The notes under the pieces: model-generated | Database searches by the model: none | What the model saw: only the letters and a program-made list of their open reading frames with translations | Told to the model about the DNA's origin: nothing | In this document: positions 6,061 to 6,573 of the stretch, one piece after another | Layout of the letters: every line of letters starts with the position of its first letter | Position numbering within the stretch: position 1 is the first letter of the stretch | Program-made: the position numbers and the translations under genes | Origin: Alkanindiges sp. | Lineage (GTDB): Bacteria > Pseudomonadota > Gammaproteobacteria > Pseudomonadales > Moraxellaceae | Assembly: GCA_030152125.1 (NCBI GenBank) | Contig: JASLIR010000437.1 | Span: forward strand, 1 to 6,573 | DNA length: 6,573 nucleotides | Direction of reading: 5' to 3'

Positions 6061-6094
6061 CATGCAATTTAAGTTGATTTGCATGCGCCTCCAA
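6061..6094 (-). promoter_or_regulatory. Candidate trxA promoter with overlapping inverted repeat
   Basis: On the - strand TTGGAG (6089-6094), a 17-bp spacer, then TAAATT (6066-6071): a modest sigma70 match ending about 30 bp before the trxA ATG. An inverted repeat CATGCAA (6061-6067) / TTGCATG (6079-6085) overlaps the -10 box and the spacer, a place where a regulator could bind. Sequence match only. Confidence 0.3.
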
Positions 6095-6296
6095 CAATGT
6101 AACATTTACATGATGAGGTGGTGTATGCTTATTTTCAAGTTTCCGCGGCTTTTTGTCTAATGGGTGCTTTCGATGTATTGCATCGGTTTGCACAATGTAT
6201 TTATAAAAAAAGCGCGATTGCGCCCCCGTATTGATTGTCAATATAGCCTGAAAATGCTGCATCAGCAGTGCATGCCGTGAAGGCAAATATAATTTT

Positions 6297-6326
6297 TTAA
6301 CATTATGTTCACGAATAGCATAGATT
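6297..6326 (+). promoter_or_regulatory. Weak candidate promoter of ppx in the divergent trxA-ppx region
   Basis: TTAACA (6297-6302) with TAGATT (6321-6326) at 18-bp spacing, about 64 bp before the ppx start. The match is modest. The remaining divergent spacer (about 6100-6296) holds small inverted repeats: TGTAA/TTACA near 6098-6110, CGATG/CATCG near 6173-6187, and a GCGC/GCGC hairpin (6212-6223) followed on the - strand by seven T. I see no convincing gene in it. Confidence 0.25.
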
Positions 6327-6389
6327 CACTTTCATTTCTGCAAGTGGTGTTTTAACCTGTAGCGGCTGAAAAACGAGTTTTTTAACAAG

Positions 6390-6573
6390 ATGTCCGATTT
6401 TTTAACAGAAGAAGAGTTACTTGCCGCCATTGATATGGGGTCTAACAGTTTTCACCTGGCAATTGCCCGTCTGGATCATGGCGAAGTGCGCAAGGTTGCC
6501 TCTCTGTCTGAAAAAGTTCAACTGGCAGCGGGCCTGGATGAAGATAACTACTTAAGCGAAGCCGCACAGCAGC
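6390..6573 (+). CDS. ppx: Exopolyphosphatase, N-terminal part (3' end outside window)
   Basis: Processive hydrolase that removes terminal phosphate from inorganic polyphosphate; Ppx/GppA family, ASKHA fold. Only the first 61 codons are present. After a short lead ([13 protein letters not shown]) the family signature [15 protein letters not shown] appears, the first phosphate-binding loop. It is followed by [21 protein letters not shown], which matches the Ppx/GppA pattern of a strand, the KxxVxLAxGL segment and the next helix. The ATG at 6390 is chosen because the next in-frame ATG lies inside the signature. The ribosome site is poor. Ppx is preferred over GppA because of the FHLAIAR form and the trxA-rho neighbourhood; GppA cannot be excluded from this fragment. 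Confidence 0.88.
   Translation, partial: MSDFLTEEELLAAIDMGSNSFHLAIARLDHGEVRKVASLSEKVQLAAGLDEDNYLSEAAQQ

Noticed and set aside
6032..6286. 84-codon - strand frame overlapping the trxA start by four bases
   Set aside because: No domain, no ribosome site, odd His-rich composition, and it occupies the divergent promoter region of trxA and ppx.
1..6573. CRISPR array, tRNA or rRNA genes
   Set aside because: No regularly spaced direct repeats and no complete cloverleaf or ribosomal RNA sequence were seen on either strand.

Overview
The window is about 6.6 kb of bacterial core chromosome, densely coding at both ends, with one odd non-coding stretch in the middle. Several things point to a betaproteobacterium of moderate GC content, possibly of the Methylophilaceae type: the linkage pheT-ihfA, the arrangement of trxA and rho divergent from ppx, and the close match of Rho, IHF-alpha and PheT to proteobacterial proteins. 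The phylum is well supported; the family is only an impression from protein style and composition.

Left part (1-1460, + strand): the 3' part of pheT overlaps ihfA by four bases (ATGA), and a strong intrinsic terminator follows. This is the end of the usual pheST-ihfA operon.

Middle (1461-2190): about 730 bp without a credible gene. It holds an isolated hairpin (1497-1536). It also holds a 421-bp block bounded by 20-bp inverted repeats that differ at one base, packed with at least six hairpins or palindromes. This looks like a non-autonomous mobile element (MITE-like) or a structured RNA element. It is the most unexplained part of the window.

Right of it on the - strand: a small alanine-rich lipoprotein (2193-2531) with its own terminator, then a membrane protein with six predicted helices and a GGDEF-like domain that has lost the GGDEF signature (2711-3718). 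Next come rho (3952-5219) and trxA (5709-6035). Rho is homologous along its whole length but is interrupted by a one-base frameshift at codon 89, at a short A/T run. It is preceded by a long leader with a consensus-like sigma70 promoter and a pyrimidine-rich tract just before the start codon, as expected for Rho autoregulation. trxA carries a CAPC rather than CGPC active site. Divergent from trxA, the 5' end of ppx (+ strand, 6390 onward) runs off the window.

Working together: translation (PheT), nucleoid structure and regulation (IHF), transcription termination (Rho), thiol redox (TrxA) and polyphosphate turnover (Ppx) are all housekeeping. The lipoprotein, the degenerate GGDEF protein and the inverted-repeat block are the accessory parts. 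No complete new multi-gene system is visible.
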